Notes: a model not told the origin generated them from the letters alone. Counted from the first letter of the stretch, positions 46,077 through 54,460 are shown. The stretch: 64,000 nucleotides of DNA from Pseudotamlana agarivorans (GCF_001642835.1 NZ_LXEI01000008.1:186001-250000), one strand, 5' to 3'. Program-made: numbers and translations.

Positions 46077-46904
46077 ATGAAGTCTATGAACCTTAACGAC
46101 GTTCCTAAGTTAAAACACACCAATTCTAATAACTTCTTTTTGCTTTGTGGCCCATGTGCTATTGAAAGTGAAGACATGGCACTGCGTATTGCCGAAAAAG
46201 TTGTGAACATCACTAACAAGTTAGAAATACCTTATGTTTTTAAAGGGAGTTTCAAAAAAGCTAACCGCAGTAGAATTGATAGTTTTACAGGCATTGGAGA
46301 TGAAATGGCTTTAAAGATTTTAAAAAAGGTTTCGGAAACTTTTGATGTCCCAACGGTTACCGATATTCATGAAGTAACAGATGCTGCTATGGCTGCGGAA
46401 TATGTAGATGTACTACAAATTCCGGCATTTTTGGTGCGTCAAACCGATTTGGTTGTTGCAGCGGCAAAAACAGGTAAAGTGGTTAATTTGAAAAAAGGCC
46501 AGTTTATGAGTCCGGAAGCTATGAAACACGCCGTACAAAAAGTAATAGATGCTGGTAGTAATAAAGCATGGATTACCGATAGAGGTACGATGTTTGGTTA
46601 CCAAGATATGATTGTAGACTTTAGAGGTATTCCTACCATGCGCGAGTACGCGCCAACGGTTTTAGATGTGACACATTCCTTACAACAACCGAATCAATCG
46701 GCTGGAGTTACTGGCGGTAGACCCGATATGATTGAAACCATAGCAAGAGCTGGAATCGTTAATAACGTTGATGGTTTGTTTATTGAAACCCATTTCGACC
46801 CTGCAAATGCTAAAAGTGATGGAGCCAACATGCTTCATTTGGATAATTTAGAAGGGCTTTTAACCAATTTAGTTGCCATTAGAAAAACGATTAATGCTTT
46901 GTAG
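46077..46904 (+). CDS. kdsA: 3-deoxy-8-phosphooctulonate synthase (Kdo-8-phosphate synthase)
   Basis: Condenses arabinose-5-phosphate with phosphoenolpyruvate to Kdo-8-phosphate, needed for the inner core of lipopolysaccharide; 275 residues. Family blocks are YVFKGSFKKANRSRIDSFTGIG, TVTDIHEV, LQIPAFLVRQTDL, KKGQFMSPE and DVTHSLQQPNQSAGVTGGRP. Cys27 in CGPCAIES marks it as the metal-dependent class, as in Aquifex, with His in DVTHS and Glu in FIETHFDP as likely further ligands. The start could be Met1 (46077) or Met4 (46086, MNLNDVPKLKH). Confidence 0.96.
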   Translation: MKSMNLNDVPKLKHTNSNNFFLLCGPCAIESEDMALRIAEKVVNITNKLEIPYVFKGSFKKANRSRIDSFTGIGDEMALKILKKVSETFDVPTVTDIHEVTDAAMAAEYVDVLQIPAFLVRQTDLVVAAAKTGKVVNLKKGQFMSPEAMKHAVQKVIDAGSNKAWITDRGTMFGYQDMIVDFRGIPTMREYAPTVLDVTHSLQQPNQSAGVTGGRPDMIETIARAGIVNNVDGLFIETHFDPANAKSDGANMLHLDNLEGLLTNLVAIRKTINAL

Positions 46905-47290
46905 AATTTATGTAGGTTTCCAAAGCGTAAAGTTTCATAGATACAGAGTTTCAAAGCTACAGAGGTAAATTTAGGAACTCTGTATTTTAATAGTGTTTAT
47001 CAAAAACAATCATCCTGAGCTTGCCGAAGGACATTAGCAGATATAGGCTTAAAGCATTAGGCCGTATGTTTTAGGCCAGAGCCTCGCCATAGTGAACTTC
47101 TTAAACTAATCTAGTACTTCTGAGACTTTATTACTTTGAAACTCTGACTTTTTGTTACTAACAGCTCTAGTCTACAGGTAAGAACATTTCCTGTATCTAT
47201 TTAATAAACAGGCTTTTATATTTATCTCGCTTAAAAGTCACTCTTTTTCATTTAAACTTATCAAAAATAATAATGTTTATATCAAAACAT
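46905..47290. repeat. Non-coding spacer with dispersed repeat fragments
   Basis: The spacer after kdsA contains 'tcatcctgagcttgccgaag' (about 47007-47028), related to copies at 56420-56540 and 58880-59110, plus 'gatacagagtttcaaagcta' wording. I see no gene or RNA. The operator and start region of the next operon begin at about 47291. Confidence 0.7.
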
Positions 47291-47296
47291 TTTACT

Positions 47297-47315
47297 TACT
47301 TTGTATTTCAAAGTA
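47297..47315. promoter_or_regulatory. Palindromic operator 1 (TACTTTG-N5-CAAAGTA)
   Basis: TACTTTG TATTT CAAAGTA is a perfect 7-bp inverted repeat with a five-base centre, ending 7 bp upstream of the start codon at 47323. An almost identical palindrome precedes the creD homologue at 48313. Both flanks also share 'actt'/'cttta', making a longer conserved box. The regulator encoded between them is the obvious ligand. Confidence 0.75.
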
Positions 47316-47322
47316 CTTTAAT

Positions 47323-47931
47323 ATGGAATCAAAAGATTATCTAAAAAACATAAGTGAGATTAAAGACTTAATGAATAAGTCATCTCGCTTTATTTCACTA
47401 AGTGGTTTATCAGGTATCATGGCTGGTATTTACGCTTTAATTGGTGGCGCCATCGCATATTGGTTAGTTGACAATTCAGGAAATGACTATTTAATTCTTG
47501 ATGGGAGAATATTTACTTTGGCCATGCTCGATTTATTCTTAATTGCTTTTTTTAGTATCATTACAGGAATTTATCTTACTACAAAAAAAGCAAAAAGAAA
47601 CGGTGCAAAAATCTGGGATAATACCTCAAAAAGATTAGTCATAAACTTTATAATTCCATTATTAGCAGGCGGACTTTATATTTTAATTATTTTAGGGCAA
47701 GGAAAATACGGGCATACCGGTGCACTCATGCTAATTTTTTATGGTTTAGCGCTAATTAATGCCTCAAAATATAGTATTGGAAATATTAGATATTTAGGTT
47801 TTACCGAAATCATTTTAGGGCTAATCGCAGCATTACTGCCCGGTTACGGTTTCTGGTTGTGGATTTTAGGTTTTGGAGTAGCCCATATAATTTACGGCAC
47901 ATGGATGCATTTTAAATATGATAAAAATTGA
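47323..47931 (+). CDS. Membrane protein of unknown function in the CreD regulon
   Basis: A 202-residue protein with about five or six hydrophobic helices (near 27-47, 62-84, 105-124, 130-150, 155-172, 178-194). I do not recognise the family. The palindrome 47297-47315 sits just ahead of its ATG. It is followed at 69 bp by a small winged-helix regulator and then by CreD, and the shared operator suggests common control. Confidence 0.7.
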   Translation: MESKDYLKNISEIKDLMNKSSRFISLSGLSGIMAGIYALIGGAIAYWLVDNSGNDYLILDGRIFTLAMLDLFLIAFFSIITGIYLTTKKAKRNGAKIWDNTSKRLVINFIIPLLAGGLYILIILGQGKYGHTGALMLIFYGLALINASKYSIGNIRYLGFTEIILGLIAALLPGYGFWLWILGFGVAHIIYGTWMHFKYDKN

Positions 47932-48000
47932 TTTCATCTAAAACCCAAAACACGAAACCTAGCAGTAAACACCCTAGCTTCTCAGACTGAAAACATAAAA

Positions 48001-48294
48001 ATGAGCATTATAACCAACATAAATAAAGTATTCGATCATAGAATTAGATTGGGCATCATGTCAATTTTAATGGTGAATGAGTATGCCGATTTTAATATGC
48101 TGAAAGAATTATTAGAAGCCACAGATGGTAATCTTGCAAGTCACACGAAAGCTTTAGAAAAAGCAGATTATATCAAAGTGGAAAAACAATTTATTGGTAG
48201 AAAGCCAAACACCCGCTATTCTACCACCGAACTAGGCAGTATGGCTTTTAAAAAACATATTGAAGCGCTTGAAAAATTAATAAATAAACAATAA
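48001..48294 (+). CDS. Winged-helix transcriptional regulator (HTH_34/MarR-like, 97 aa)
   Basis: A 97-residue DNA-binding protein: IFDHRIRLGIMSILMVNEYADFNMLKELLEATDGNLASHTKALEKADYIKVEKQFIGRKPNTRYSTTELG shows a recognition helix (NLASHTKALEKADYI) and a wing (KQFIGRKPNTRYS). This is the single-domain family that commonly accompanies creD in Bacteroidota. It lies between the two matching palindromes, so it is the probable autorepressor. No ligand pocket is evident; the effector is unknown. Confidence 0.85.
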   Translation: MSIITNINKVFDHRIRLGIMSILMVNEYADFNMLKELLEATDGNLASHTKALEKADYIKVEKQFIGRKPNTRYSTTELGSMAFKKHIEALEKLINKQ

Positions 48295-48312
48295 CAAAAA
48301 AATTTATCAACT

Positions 48313-48331
48313 TACTTTGAATTTCAAAGTA
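48313..48331. promoter_or_regulatory. Palindromic operator 2 (TACTTTG-N5-CAAAGTA)
   Basis: TACTTTG AATTT CAAAGTA differs from operator 1 at one centre base. It ends 17 bp before the creD start codon. The extended sequence 'acttactttgnatttcaaag' is shared with the copy at 47297, including flanking bases, which argues for a real regulatory site. Confidence 0.75.
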
Positions 48332-48348
48332 CTTTACATTTTGCAATT

Positions 48349-49719
48349 ATGAAAACACCCGAAAACACATCTCAAAACAACAAATTTGGAAATTGGTTAA
48401 AATATTCAGCTACTACAAGAATGCTTATGGTAGGCTTCCTTGTTATAATTCTATTAATTCCCCTATCGTATATCAAAAATTTAATAGAAGAAAGAGCCTA
48501 TAGACAAAAAGATGTGGTTAATGAAATTAACGAAAAATGGGGAAACAACGTTTTGGTGTACGGTCCTATTCTAAAAATCCCATATAAGAGTTACACGGAA
48601 ACTAAAACATACAATAACATAACAAAGACCTACTTAAAAGAAACACAAACCCATATAAAACATGCTTATATTTTCCCTGAAAAACTTAATACTTCCGTTA
48701 ACGTAAATTCAAAAACATTAAATCGAGGCAATTTCGAATCGGCAGTTTTTACGTCAAAAATGGACTTTACAGGACATTATACACCAATTAATTTAGAGTC
48801 CAAAGGCATTAAGCCCGAAGATATAATTTGGAATAAAGCCTCTGTAATTATTGAAACCTCCAACTTAAAAGGCATTAAAAGCGAAATACAATTAAAATTT
48901 AATAACAAAACCTACAACTTTGAAACCAATCTAAACGAAAGAAAAAACACCGATTTAGACGTTTTAGAATCGAATTATATAAATCAAGAAAATTATTTAC
49001 AGAATAACAATACAGAATTTAGTTTTTCAATAACTTTTAATGGTAGTAAACAAATACAACTCATTCCTATTGGAAAAACAACACAAATGCAAATGGTTTC
49101 CAACTGGGCCGACCCCAGTTTTATAGGTAACTACCTCCCTAACGATGAAACCAAACAAATTTCTAAAGATGGATTTAAGGCAGACTGGAAGGTACTTCAT
49201 ATAAACCGAGCATTTTCACAACAGCATTTAAAAAACATCCCAAATTTAAAACAATTTGCCTTTGGCACTAAATTTATGGTTATGGTTGATGAATATCAAA
49301 AAAGTGAACGCTCTGCTAAATATGGTTTTCTGGTTATTGGGCTTACCTTTTTGATATTCTTTTTAATACAAACCTTAAGCAAAATAAATATACACCCCTT
49401 TCAATATTTAATGATAGGAGTTGCACTAACCATGTTCTACACATTATTAGTCTCCATATCAGAACACAGCAACTTTTTAAAGGCCTACCTTATCGCAGGC
49501 ACTTCAGTAATCGTACTCATCACGTTATATGCTAAATCCATTTTAAAAACATATAAGTTTCCACTGTTCATAAGTCTAAGTTTAGCCGCATTATACACCT
49601 TTATATATGTTATCATTCAGTTAGAAAACTACGCGTTACTTGTAGGAAGCATTGGTCTATTCCTAATTTTAGCAAGTGTTATGTTCGTTTCAAGACGTAT
49701 TGATTGGAATAACGGATAA
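48349..49719 (+). CDS. creD: CreD-family inner membrane protein
   Basis: A 456-residue membrane protein of the CreD family: an N-terminal transmembrane helix (about 28-46), a large periplasmic domain starting LIEERAYRQKDVVNEINEKWGNNVLVYGPILKIPYK, and about six C-terminal helices from residue 325. In E. coli CreD is linked to envelope stress and colicin E2 tolerance under the CreBC system; here a winged-helix regulator takes that place. The exact function is unknown. Operator 2 lies directly upstream. Confidence 0.87.
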   Translation: MKTPENTSQNNKFGNWLKYSATTRMLMVGFLVIILLIPLSYIKNLIEERAYRQKDVVNEINEKWGNNVLVYGPILKIPYKSYTETKTYNNITKTYLKETQTHIKHAYIFPEKLNTSVNVNSKTLNRGNFESAVFTSKMDFTGHYTPINLESKGIKPEDIIWNKASVIIETSNLKGIKSEIQLKFNNKTYNFETNLNERKNTDLDVLESNYINQENYLQNNNTEFSFSITFNGSKQIQLIPIGKTTQMQMVSNWADPSFIGNYLPNDETKQISKDGFKADWKVLHINRAFSQQHLKNIPNLKQFAFGTKFMVMVDEYQKSERSAKYGFLVIGLTFLIFFLIQTLSKINIHPFQYLMIGVALTMFYTLLVSISEHSNFLKAYLIAGTSVIVLITLYAKSILKTYKFPLFISLSLAALYTFIYVIIQLENYALLVGSIGLFLILASVMFVSRRIDWNNG

Positions 49720-49726
49720 TCAATTT

Positions 49727-49890
49727 GGGCGTTACCCCCGAGAAAAATCGGGGGTCATGCTTTCCGCTATATCTTTCTTGTGCCGAACTTGTTTCAGTAT
49801 CACATCAAATAAGTGACCAAGATCTAAGTTCGAAATAATTTAAAATTTTAAACTAAGCACAAAAAAGGATGCCGCTACAATCATTAACGC
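49727..49890. repeat. Inverted ~160-bp element, copy A
   Basis: Its reverse complement matches copy B (53231-53383) at roughly nine bases in ten over about 145 bases. It includes shared blocks such as 'cttgtttcagtatcacatca' and 'tttaaaattttaaactaagc'. One end carries a perfect hairpin, ACCCCCGA-GAAAAA-TCGGGGGT (49734-49755), which copy B lacks in that form; the other carries 'aaaaaaggatgccgct'. No protein is encoded. Confidence 0.85.
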
Positions 49891-49905
49891 AAACAGTAAC
49901 TCCCA

Positions 49906-50199
49906 ATGAAAAACCTCATATACTTAGGAAAAGTCACAGCTGTTTTAAGCTTTATCATAGGGACAACAATACTTTCCTTGTTCCTATATTTTGACCATTC
50001 GAACCTCATAGAAGACATCGGATTTCAATATGTTTTAATAGCCACATCATTCAACTTAATGGTATTTATTATAAACCTGATAGCAATAATAGCAAATAAT
50101 AAACACCGTGTAGAATTATTAAAAACATGTGGAATTATGCTTCTAAATATTCCAATCGCATGCTATTACATTTTCATTGTTATAACCATTAAATATTAA
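49906..50199 (+). CDS. Small membrane protein of unknown function
   Basis: A 97-residue protein with three hydrophobic helices (about 10-28, 42-62, 74-94). I do not recognise its family. It begins 16 bp after the inverted element A and is followed 18 bp later by the DUF2809 gene, so the two are probably an operon. The long continuous hydrophobic frame supports translation. Confidence 0.6.
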   Translation: MKNLIYLGKVTAVLSFIIGTTILSLFLYFDHSNLIEDIGFQYVLIATSFNLMVFIINLIAIIANNKHRVELLKTCGIMLLNIPIACYYIFIVITIKY

Positions 50200-50217
50200 A
50201 AAAAACTACTTATTCTC

Positions 50218-50583
50218 ATGGCATTTAGCCTTAATAAAACATATATCATAATCACCATACTCCTATTTTTAATAGAAGTAGGAATCGCAACCTTTATAAA
50301 AACAGGATTTATACGCTACACGTTTGGCGACTATCTAGTTGTTATATTACTGTATTACTTTTTCAAAAGTTTTATAAAGGGATATGAATTTAAAATAGCC
50401 TTTTCTGTATTAGTATTTGCATTTTTCATAGAATTCCTACAACTCATCAATATCTTACAAGTCTTTAATTTACAAGACAATCACATTATAAAAATCATAT
50501 TAGGTAGTACATTTAATGCTTCCGATTTAGTTGCTTATACGCTAGGCATACTAACTGTTTTATGTATTGATTTTTGGGTTTAG
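50218..50583 (+). CDS. DUF2809 family membrane protein
   Basis: A 121-residue protein of the DUF2809 family, with four hydrophobic helices. The segment IRYTFGDYLVVILLYYFFKSF followed by EFLQLINI and the late NASDLVAYTLG matches the family. Function is unknown. It is 18 bp downstream of the small membrane gene. Confidence 0.8.
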   Translation: MAFSLNKTYIIITILLFLIEVGIATFIKTGFIRYTFGDYLVVILLYYFFKSFIKGYEFKIAFSVLVFAFFIEFLQLINILQVFNLQDNHIIKIILGSTFNASDLVAYTLGILTVLCIDFWV

Positions 50584-50648
50584 TAGGTTTGTAAAAAACC
50601 TAAAAACAGTTTTTAGGCAGATTTAGGTAATTTTTTATAAAATCGATC

Positions 50649-51428
50649 TTAATCGTTTCTATTTTTGGCTTGAATTTTTCTAACAATGTTAGTAGCTGTA
50701 TTACGCGGAAGAAAACGTGGCAAGATGGCTAAAAACTTATTAAAGCCTCCAGGAATGGCATAGCTTTTCCCTTGTAACATGGCTTTGTAACCATACTCGG
50801 CAACACTTTTAGCACAAGCCATATTAAATTTAATTTTATTATCGGTCGTATTCTCCGAAACGGTTTGCTGAAAAGACGTTTGTGTCGGACCAGGGCATAC
50901 TGCGGTTACGGTAACCCCTGTGCCTTTTAATTCATTCGCGATGGCTTCAGAAAAAGACAGCATGTAACCTTTAGAAGCATAGTAAATAGACATTAATGGC
51001 CCAGGTTGAAAGGCTGCTAATGAGGACATGTTTAAAATTTTTCCCGAACCGCGTTTCACCATGCCTTCTAATACCAGTTTGGTTAAATGTGTGGCGGATA
51101 AAATATGCACATGTAGCATGGCCGATTCACGTTTCCAATCAGTTTCGGCAAAGGTTCCAAACAAACCAAAACCAGCGTTATTTATTAGCACATCTACAGG
51201 TTGGTAATCAATAGATTTCATAATGTCTTCCGCCACATTAGGAACGGCTAGGTCTTTTACTAGCGTGATGACCTCCACATTAAAATCCTGTAACAGATTG
51301 GTTTTGGCTAGCTCTAATGCTTCTGGATTCACATCAACCAATATGAGCTTATAGTGATCTTTTGCTAATAATAGGGTGAGTTCATATCCCAGTCCGGATG
51401 CTGCTCCGGTTACCAAAGCTGTTTTCAT
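50649..51428 (-). CDS. Short-chain dehydrogenase/reductase
   Basis: An NAD(P)-dependent SDR of 259 residues. The cofactor motif TGAASGLG is at 7-14, NNAG in LINNAGFGLFG, and the active site has Ser in NMSSLAAF followed by YYASK. The substrate is unknown; the size and end (VRKIQAKN) are those of classical SDRs. It is downstream of the saccharopine dehydrogenase homologue at a 27-bp gap, so the two are probably co-transcribed. Confidence 0.9.
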   Translation of the reverse strand: MKTALVTGAASGLGYELTLLLAKDHYKLILVDVNPEALELAKTNLLQDFNVEVITLVKDLAVPNVAEDIMKSIDYQPVDVLINNAGFGLFGTFAETDWKRESAMLHVHILSATHLTKLVLEGMVKRGSGKILNMSSLAAFQPGPLMSIYYASKGYMLSFSEAIANELKGTGVTVTAVCPGPTQTSFQQTVSENTTDNKIKFNMACAKSVAEYGYKAMLQGKSYAIPGGFNKFLAILPRFLPRNTATNIVRKIQAKNRND

Positions 51429-51455
51429 GCTTATTTTGTTCTATTTAGTAATCAA

Positions 51456-52664
51456 TTATAGTTCGTTGTCATCTACAAAATCTTGCAGATAGGAAAATTT
51501 AGGCGTTAGTTTTCCGTTTTCGGTGATTTTTGCCCGCTGCAAAATACCATCTTTATCCTTATTAAAAAAGGCCGGTATGATTTCTTGTGAAAATACTTCT
51601 CCAAAGCCTCTACTGGCATCTTTCGGAATTTCACAAGGCAAATTACTTACCGCCATAACAGCAATAGCTTTTTGATCTCTATAATCGACTTCCTTTCCTG
51701 TTTCTGGATCGTAACCATAAATAGGATTATTGATGTTTGAAGCTCGAAGGGTTGTAGCCAAAGGTCCGTTAACATCGCAACTAATATCGGCTACAACTTT
51801 AATATTAAAATGGGGTGATTTTACATCAGCTTGGGTGTAAAATTTAGGAGCGCCTGCACTATAAAAATGCCCTGTAATTAATAAATCGGCCACCTGAGCA
51901 AATCGCATAAAATTGGACTTGTAGTCCTGTGGGTTTTTATAAAAATCAGCGTTCACAAAGGCCTTTCCTGATTTATGCATGTTATAGTCACCCACATGAA
52001 CTTTGCAATACACTGGCTCATCAAAAGACCCGTTTAGAAATTCGGCAACAGAAACTGCTTTAATCCCCATAGTATCTAACATCATATGCACGCTTTTCGC
52101 GACGCGCCCATTACCGGTTACTAAAATTTTAATGCTAGGCAGTTTTAGTTTGCTGAGTTCTACTTGTAAAGCTGTGGTACTATTTAAATGTTGCGCTGTA
52201 GGTAATTCCCAACTGTTAAATTTCAACCCCCAGGTTCTAAATGCATTATAAGCGCCTACAATACCCGCGTATTTTCCAAATCCAATAAGGCGAACACCAT
52301 GACGATCTACCAGCGTTTCATGATCGTAAAGTGTGATGTTTTTATCTAGAATGGCTTTTAATAGCTTTCGGTTATGAACTTGCTTTTTTATGGTATGCGA
52401 AAAAAACATATAGGTTTTATTAGGAAGAAGGGCTTCCACAGGCACTTCCTTGATACCGATGAAAACGTCACAGTCGGAAACATCGTTTGTTACCTCAAAC
52501 CCTTCCTTTCTATAAGCATCATCGGGAAATGTGCGCTCGTTTGAAGCTTCAATTTTAAATTGTGCTTTTGGAAACCGACGTGTTACTTCCTTTAATTTTG
52601 AAGGCGAAAAAACCACTCTTGGGTCTGGCGGTGTGATACGTTCTTTGATAATGGCAAATTTCAT
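51456..52664 (-). CDS. Saccharopine dehydrogenase, lysine-forming type (Lys1-like)
   Basis: A 402-residue protein related to alanine dehydrogenase/pyridine nucleotide transhydrogenase folds and to yeast Lys1, which splits saccharopine into lysine and 2-oxoglutarate. The region with K72 in GIKEVPVE and H90 in MFFSHTIKK corresponds to the catalytic Lys and His of Lys1, and GFGKYAGIVGAYNAFRTWG matches GFYAGFAGA in the yeast enzyme. The cofactor loop is ILVTGNGRVAKS. The role in lysine metabolism is inferred. It lies 27 bp before the SDR gene. Confidence 0.75.
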   Translation of the reverse strand: MKFAIIKERITPPDPRVVFSPSKLKEVTRRFPKAQFKIEASNERTFPDDAYRKEGFEVTNDVSDCDVFIGIKEVPVEALLPNKTYMFFSHTIKKQVHNRKLLKAILDKNITLYDHETLVDRHGVRLIGFGKYAGIVGAYNAFRTWGLKFNSWELPTAQHLNSTTALQVELSKLKLPSIKILVTGNGRVAKSVHMMLDTMGIKAVSVAEFLNGSFDEPVYCKVHVGDYNMHKSGKAFVNADFYKNPQDYKSNFMRFAQVADLLITGHFYSAGAPKFYTQADVKSPHFNIKVVADISCDVNGPLATTLRASNINNPIYGYDPETGKEVDYRDQKAIAVMAVSNLPCEIPKDASRGFGEVFSQEIIPAFFNKDKDGILQRAKITENGKLTPKFSYLQDFVDDNEL

Positions 52665-52792
52665 AGATTTTGTTCTTAGGTGCTAGGGATCTGTTTTTGT
52701 AGCGTTGTAGTTACTAAGATACGAAGTTAGACTGTTAGAAAGTTACAAAGCCTTAAAGTTGCAACACAAAGATTCCCCGAACTTATATTAAC

Positions 52793-53025
52793 GGTCTTCG
52801 AGCGGAGTCGAGAAGTTTTGTATAATCGAAGGTTAATGTTCTCGACTTCGCTCGAACACCTTGTATTTGAGTTAGAAAGCTTCGAAGTTGTGACACAGAG
52901 AATCACAGAGGGTACGCTGAGTTTCGCAGAGGTTTTGTTAGACCTCATGGAGATGCTTCACTTCGTTCTGCATGACAAGATTAGTAGTTCATTCAGAAAG
53001 AGGTACGACTGAAGAATCTGTTTTT
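52793..53025. repeat. Dispersed repeat cluster with REP-like inverted pair
   Basis: 'ggtcttcgagcggagtcgag' (52793-) and its near-inverse ending 52860 form a 68-bp inverted pair with about 20 of 22 bases matching. Next comes 'gtgacacagagaatcacaga' wording (52890-52930) like that at 23570-23665. A third block, 52948-53023, matches the minus strand of 19970-20040. The rest of 52665-53230 shows no gene. Confidence 0.8.
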
Positions 53026-53230
53026 TTCGCCAAATTTAATCTTAAATAAAATAGCTTAAACGCCTCCATAATATAATTTATAAAATGGTTCATGTGGACA
53101 ACTAAGTATGGAGACTAAAGGCTGAATAACTTGTAAGTTTTATAAGTGTTTAAATTCTAAAAAAACCTTTTTCGAGGGAAATACAAATGCTCCTATTGAA
53201 GTTGAAACTTTTTTAATACCTTTGACGCCC

Positions 53231-53383
53231 GCGTTAAGGATTGGAGCGGCATCCTTTTTTATGCTTAGTTTAAAATTTTAAATGATTTCGAACTTAAATC
53301 TGAGTCACTTATTTGATGTGATACTGAAACAAGTTCAGCACAAAAAAGATATAGCGAAAAGCCTGACCCGATAGGGAAACGCC
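53231..53383. repeat. Inverted ~150-bp element, copy B
   Basis: Inverted relative of copy A (49727-49890). At its left end AAGGAT-TGGAGCGGC-ATCCTT followed by TTTT forms a strong terminator-type hairpin on the plus strand (53236-53260). It lies about 170 bp upstream of ssrA. The centre, with 'tttgatgtgatactgaaaca', is shared with copy A. No coding function. Confidence 0.85.
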
Positions 53384-53551
53384 AAAAAAACGCATTCAAG
53401 CGAAACCGTTGTTTTCTAAAAAGTAATGTGAAGGTGATAGCTTTTTTAAGTTTTTCCGACAAACTTGATAAGTTCATCCGCATTAGTTTTAATGCATTTT
53501 TGAGTTAAAAATACGTTTCAGTTATAAATTACTTGCTAGCGCAAGCATATT

Positions 53552-53943
53552 GGGGTCGACTGGTTTTGACAGCGAGATTAATTGAACGGTAAGCACGTCG
53601 TGTAATGGCATTGAAACACGTAAAAGGCTAGACCAAATTTTAAACGGCGAGAATAACTACGCTTTAGCTGCATAATCTGAATTATAGTAAGATTGGCCTA
53701 GTCCCGCAAGGCGGGAAAGCTTTATGTCTCCGGAAAGCCTTGATTGACGGCGTTCCATTTTGAGGCATCGTAAATGTCAATATAGTTTAAGCAGTGCTTT
53801 GATGCTTTTACGAAACTAAAGAAGCTAAGTTATAAGTAGGTTGTCTTTAACCAGCTTATAATCGAAAAAACAAGAAAAGAATAAACGTGTAGAAAGCCCT
53901 TTGGTTACTTGTTTGGACGAGAGTTCGATTCTCTCCGACTCCA
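53552..53943 (+). ncRNA. ssrA: Transfer-messenger RNA (tmRNA)
   Basis: Rescues stalled ribosomes with SmpB. The 5' end GGGGTCGACTGG and 3' end CGACTCC-A form the tRNA-like acceptor, with T-arm GAGAG-TTCGATT-CTCTC. The tag frame at 53646-53675 reads GGC-GAG-AAT-AAC-TAC-GCT-TTA-GCT-GCA-TAA, giving the tag GENNYALAA, as in other Bacteroidota. The CCA end is not encoded (CAA follows). A terminator lies 9 bases beyond. Confidence 0.96.
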
Positions 53944-53951
53944 CAATTTTA

Positions 53952-53988
53952 AACGCAATTACTTTATTTTTAAGTGGTTGCGTTTTTT
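53952..53988 (+). terminator. Rho-independent terminator of ssrA
   Basis: AACGCAATTACTT (53952-53964) pairs with AAGTGGTTGCGTT (53972-53984), 13 bp with two G-U pairs, followed by TTTT. It directly follows the tmRNA. Confidence 0.85.
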
Positions 53989-54024
53989 ATTATTAAACTT
54001 TGCGTTATTGTTGTATTGCGAAAA

Positions 54025-54460
54025 GGTTTAACTGTGTAACTGTTGATTTGTTTAATCGGGTAATCGCTCTTCTCCGATTTTACGCCCCACTAAAATAAAA
54101 CATTAACCTATTTTTACTTTTTATTTTTCACTTCTAATATCTAAAATTTAACTTCTACCTTCCATGGCTAAATTGTTTAACTGTTGATTTGTTTAATCGG
54201 GTAATCGCGGAGACTCATTTTTATCCTCTACTATTATCCAATCCGCTGTAACTATCAACTAATTTCTCCTTCTAATATTTAATATTTAACTTTTAATATC
54301 TAATACTAAACTTTCACCTTTCATTGTTAATCCGGGTAATCGTTACGCTACATTTATAATAAAAACATTACTCCAATACATCAACCAAAAACAAACAACC
54401 AACTTCCCCTTCTAATATTTAACTTTTAACATCTAACTTTCATTGATAAATTGAACTAGA
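54025..54460. repeat. Composite tandem repeat downstream of ssrA
   Basis: A roughly 140-bp unit recurs about three times with decay. It starts with 'actgttgatttgtttaatcg' plus 'ggtaatcgc' (54039 and 54180; a degenerate form near 54335) and ends with 'cttctaatatntaaaattta' and 'ctttcattg' wording (54131, 54277, 54410). No ORF or CRISPR structure. The rest of the spacer to 54976 holds only a candidate promoter and a small ORF. Confidence 0.7.

Noticed and set aside
45971-46219. 82-codon minus-strand frame across the kdsA start
   Set aside because: Most of it is antisense to kdsA and the remainder is the promoter region.
49734-49755. Terminator for creD (ACCCCCGA-N6-TCGGGGGT)
   Set aside because: The stem is strong but lacks a U-tract on either strand, and it belongs to the repeated element; I list it only as part of that element.
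52727-52948. 73-codon minus-strand frame and the 64-codon plus-strand frame at 52818-53012
   Set aside because: Both consist of dispersed repeats (Ser/Arg-rich translations of 'ctcgactccgctcgaag' and 'cacagagaatcacagag').
53265-53483. 72-codon minus-strand frame upstream of ssrA
   Set aside because: It falls inside inverted element B, where copy A has no matching open frame, so the conservation is not coding.
54025-54460. Possible CRISPR array downstream of ssrA
   Set aside because: Only two good copies of the core, spaced about 140 bp with similar, not unique, sequence in between; no cas genes.
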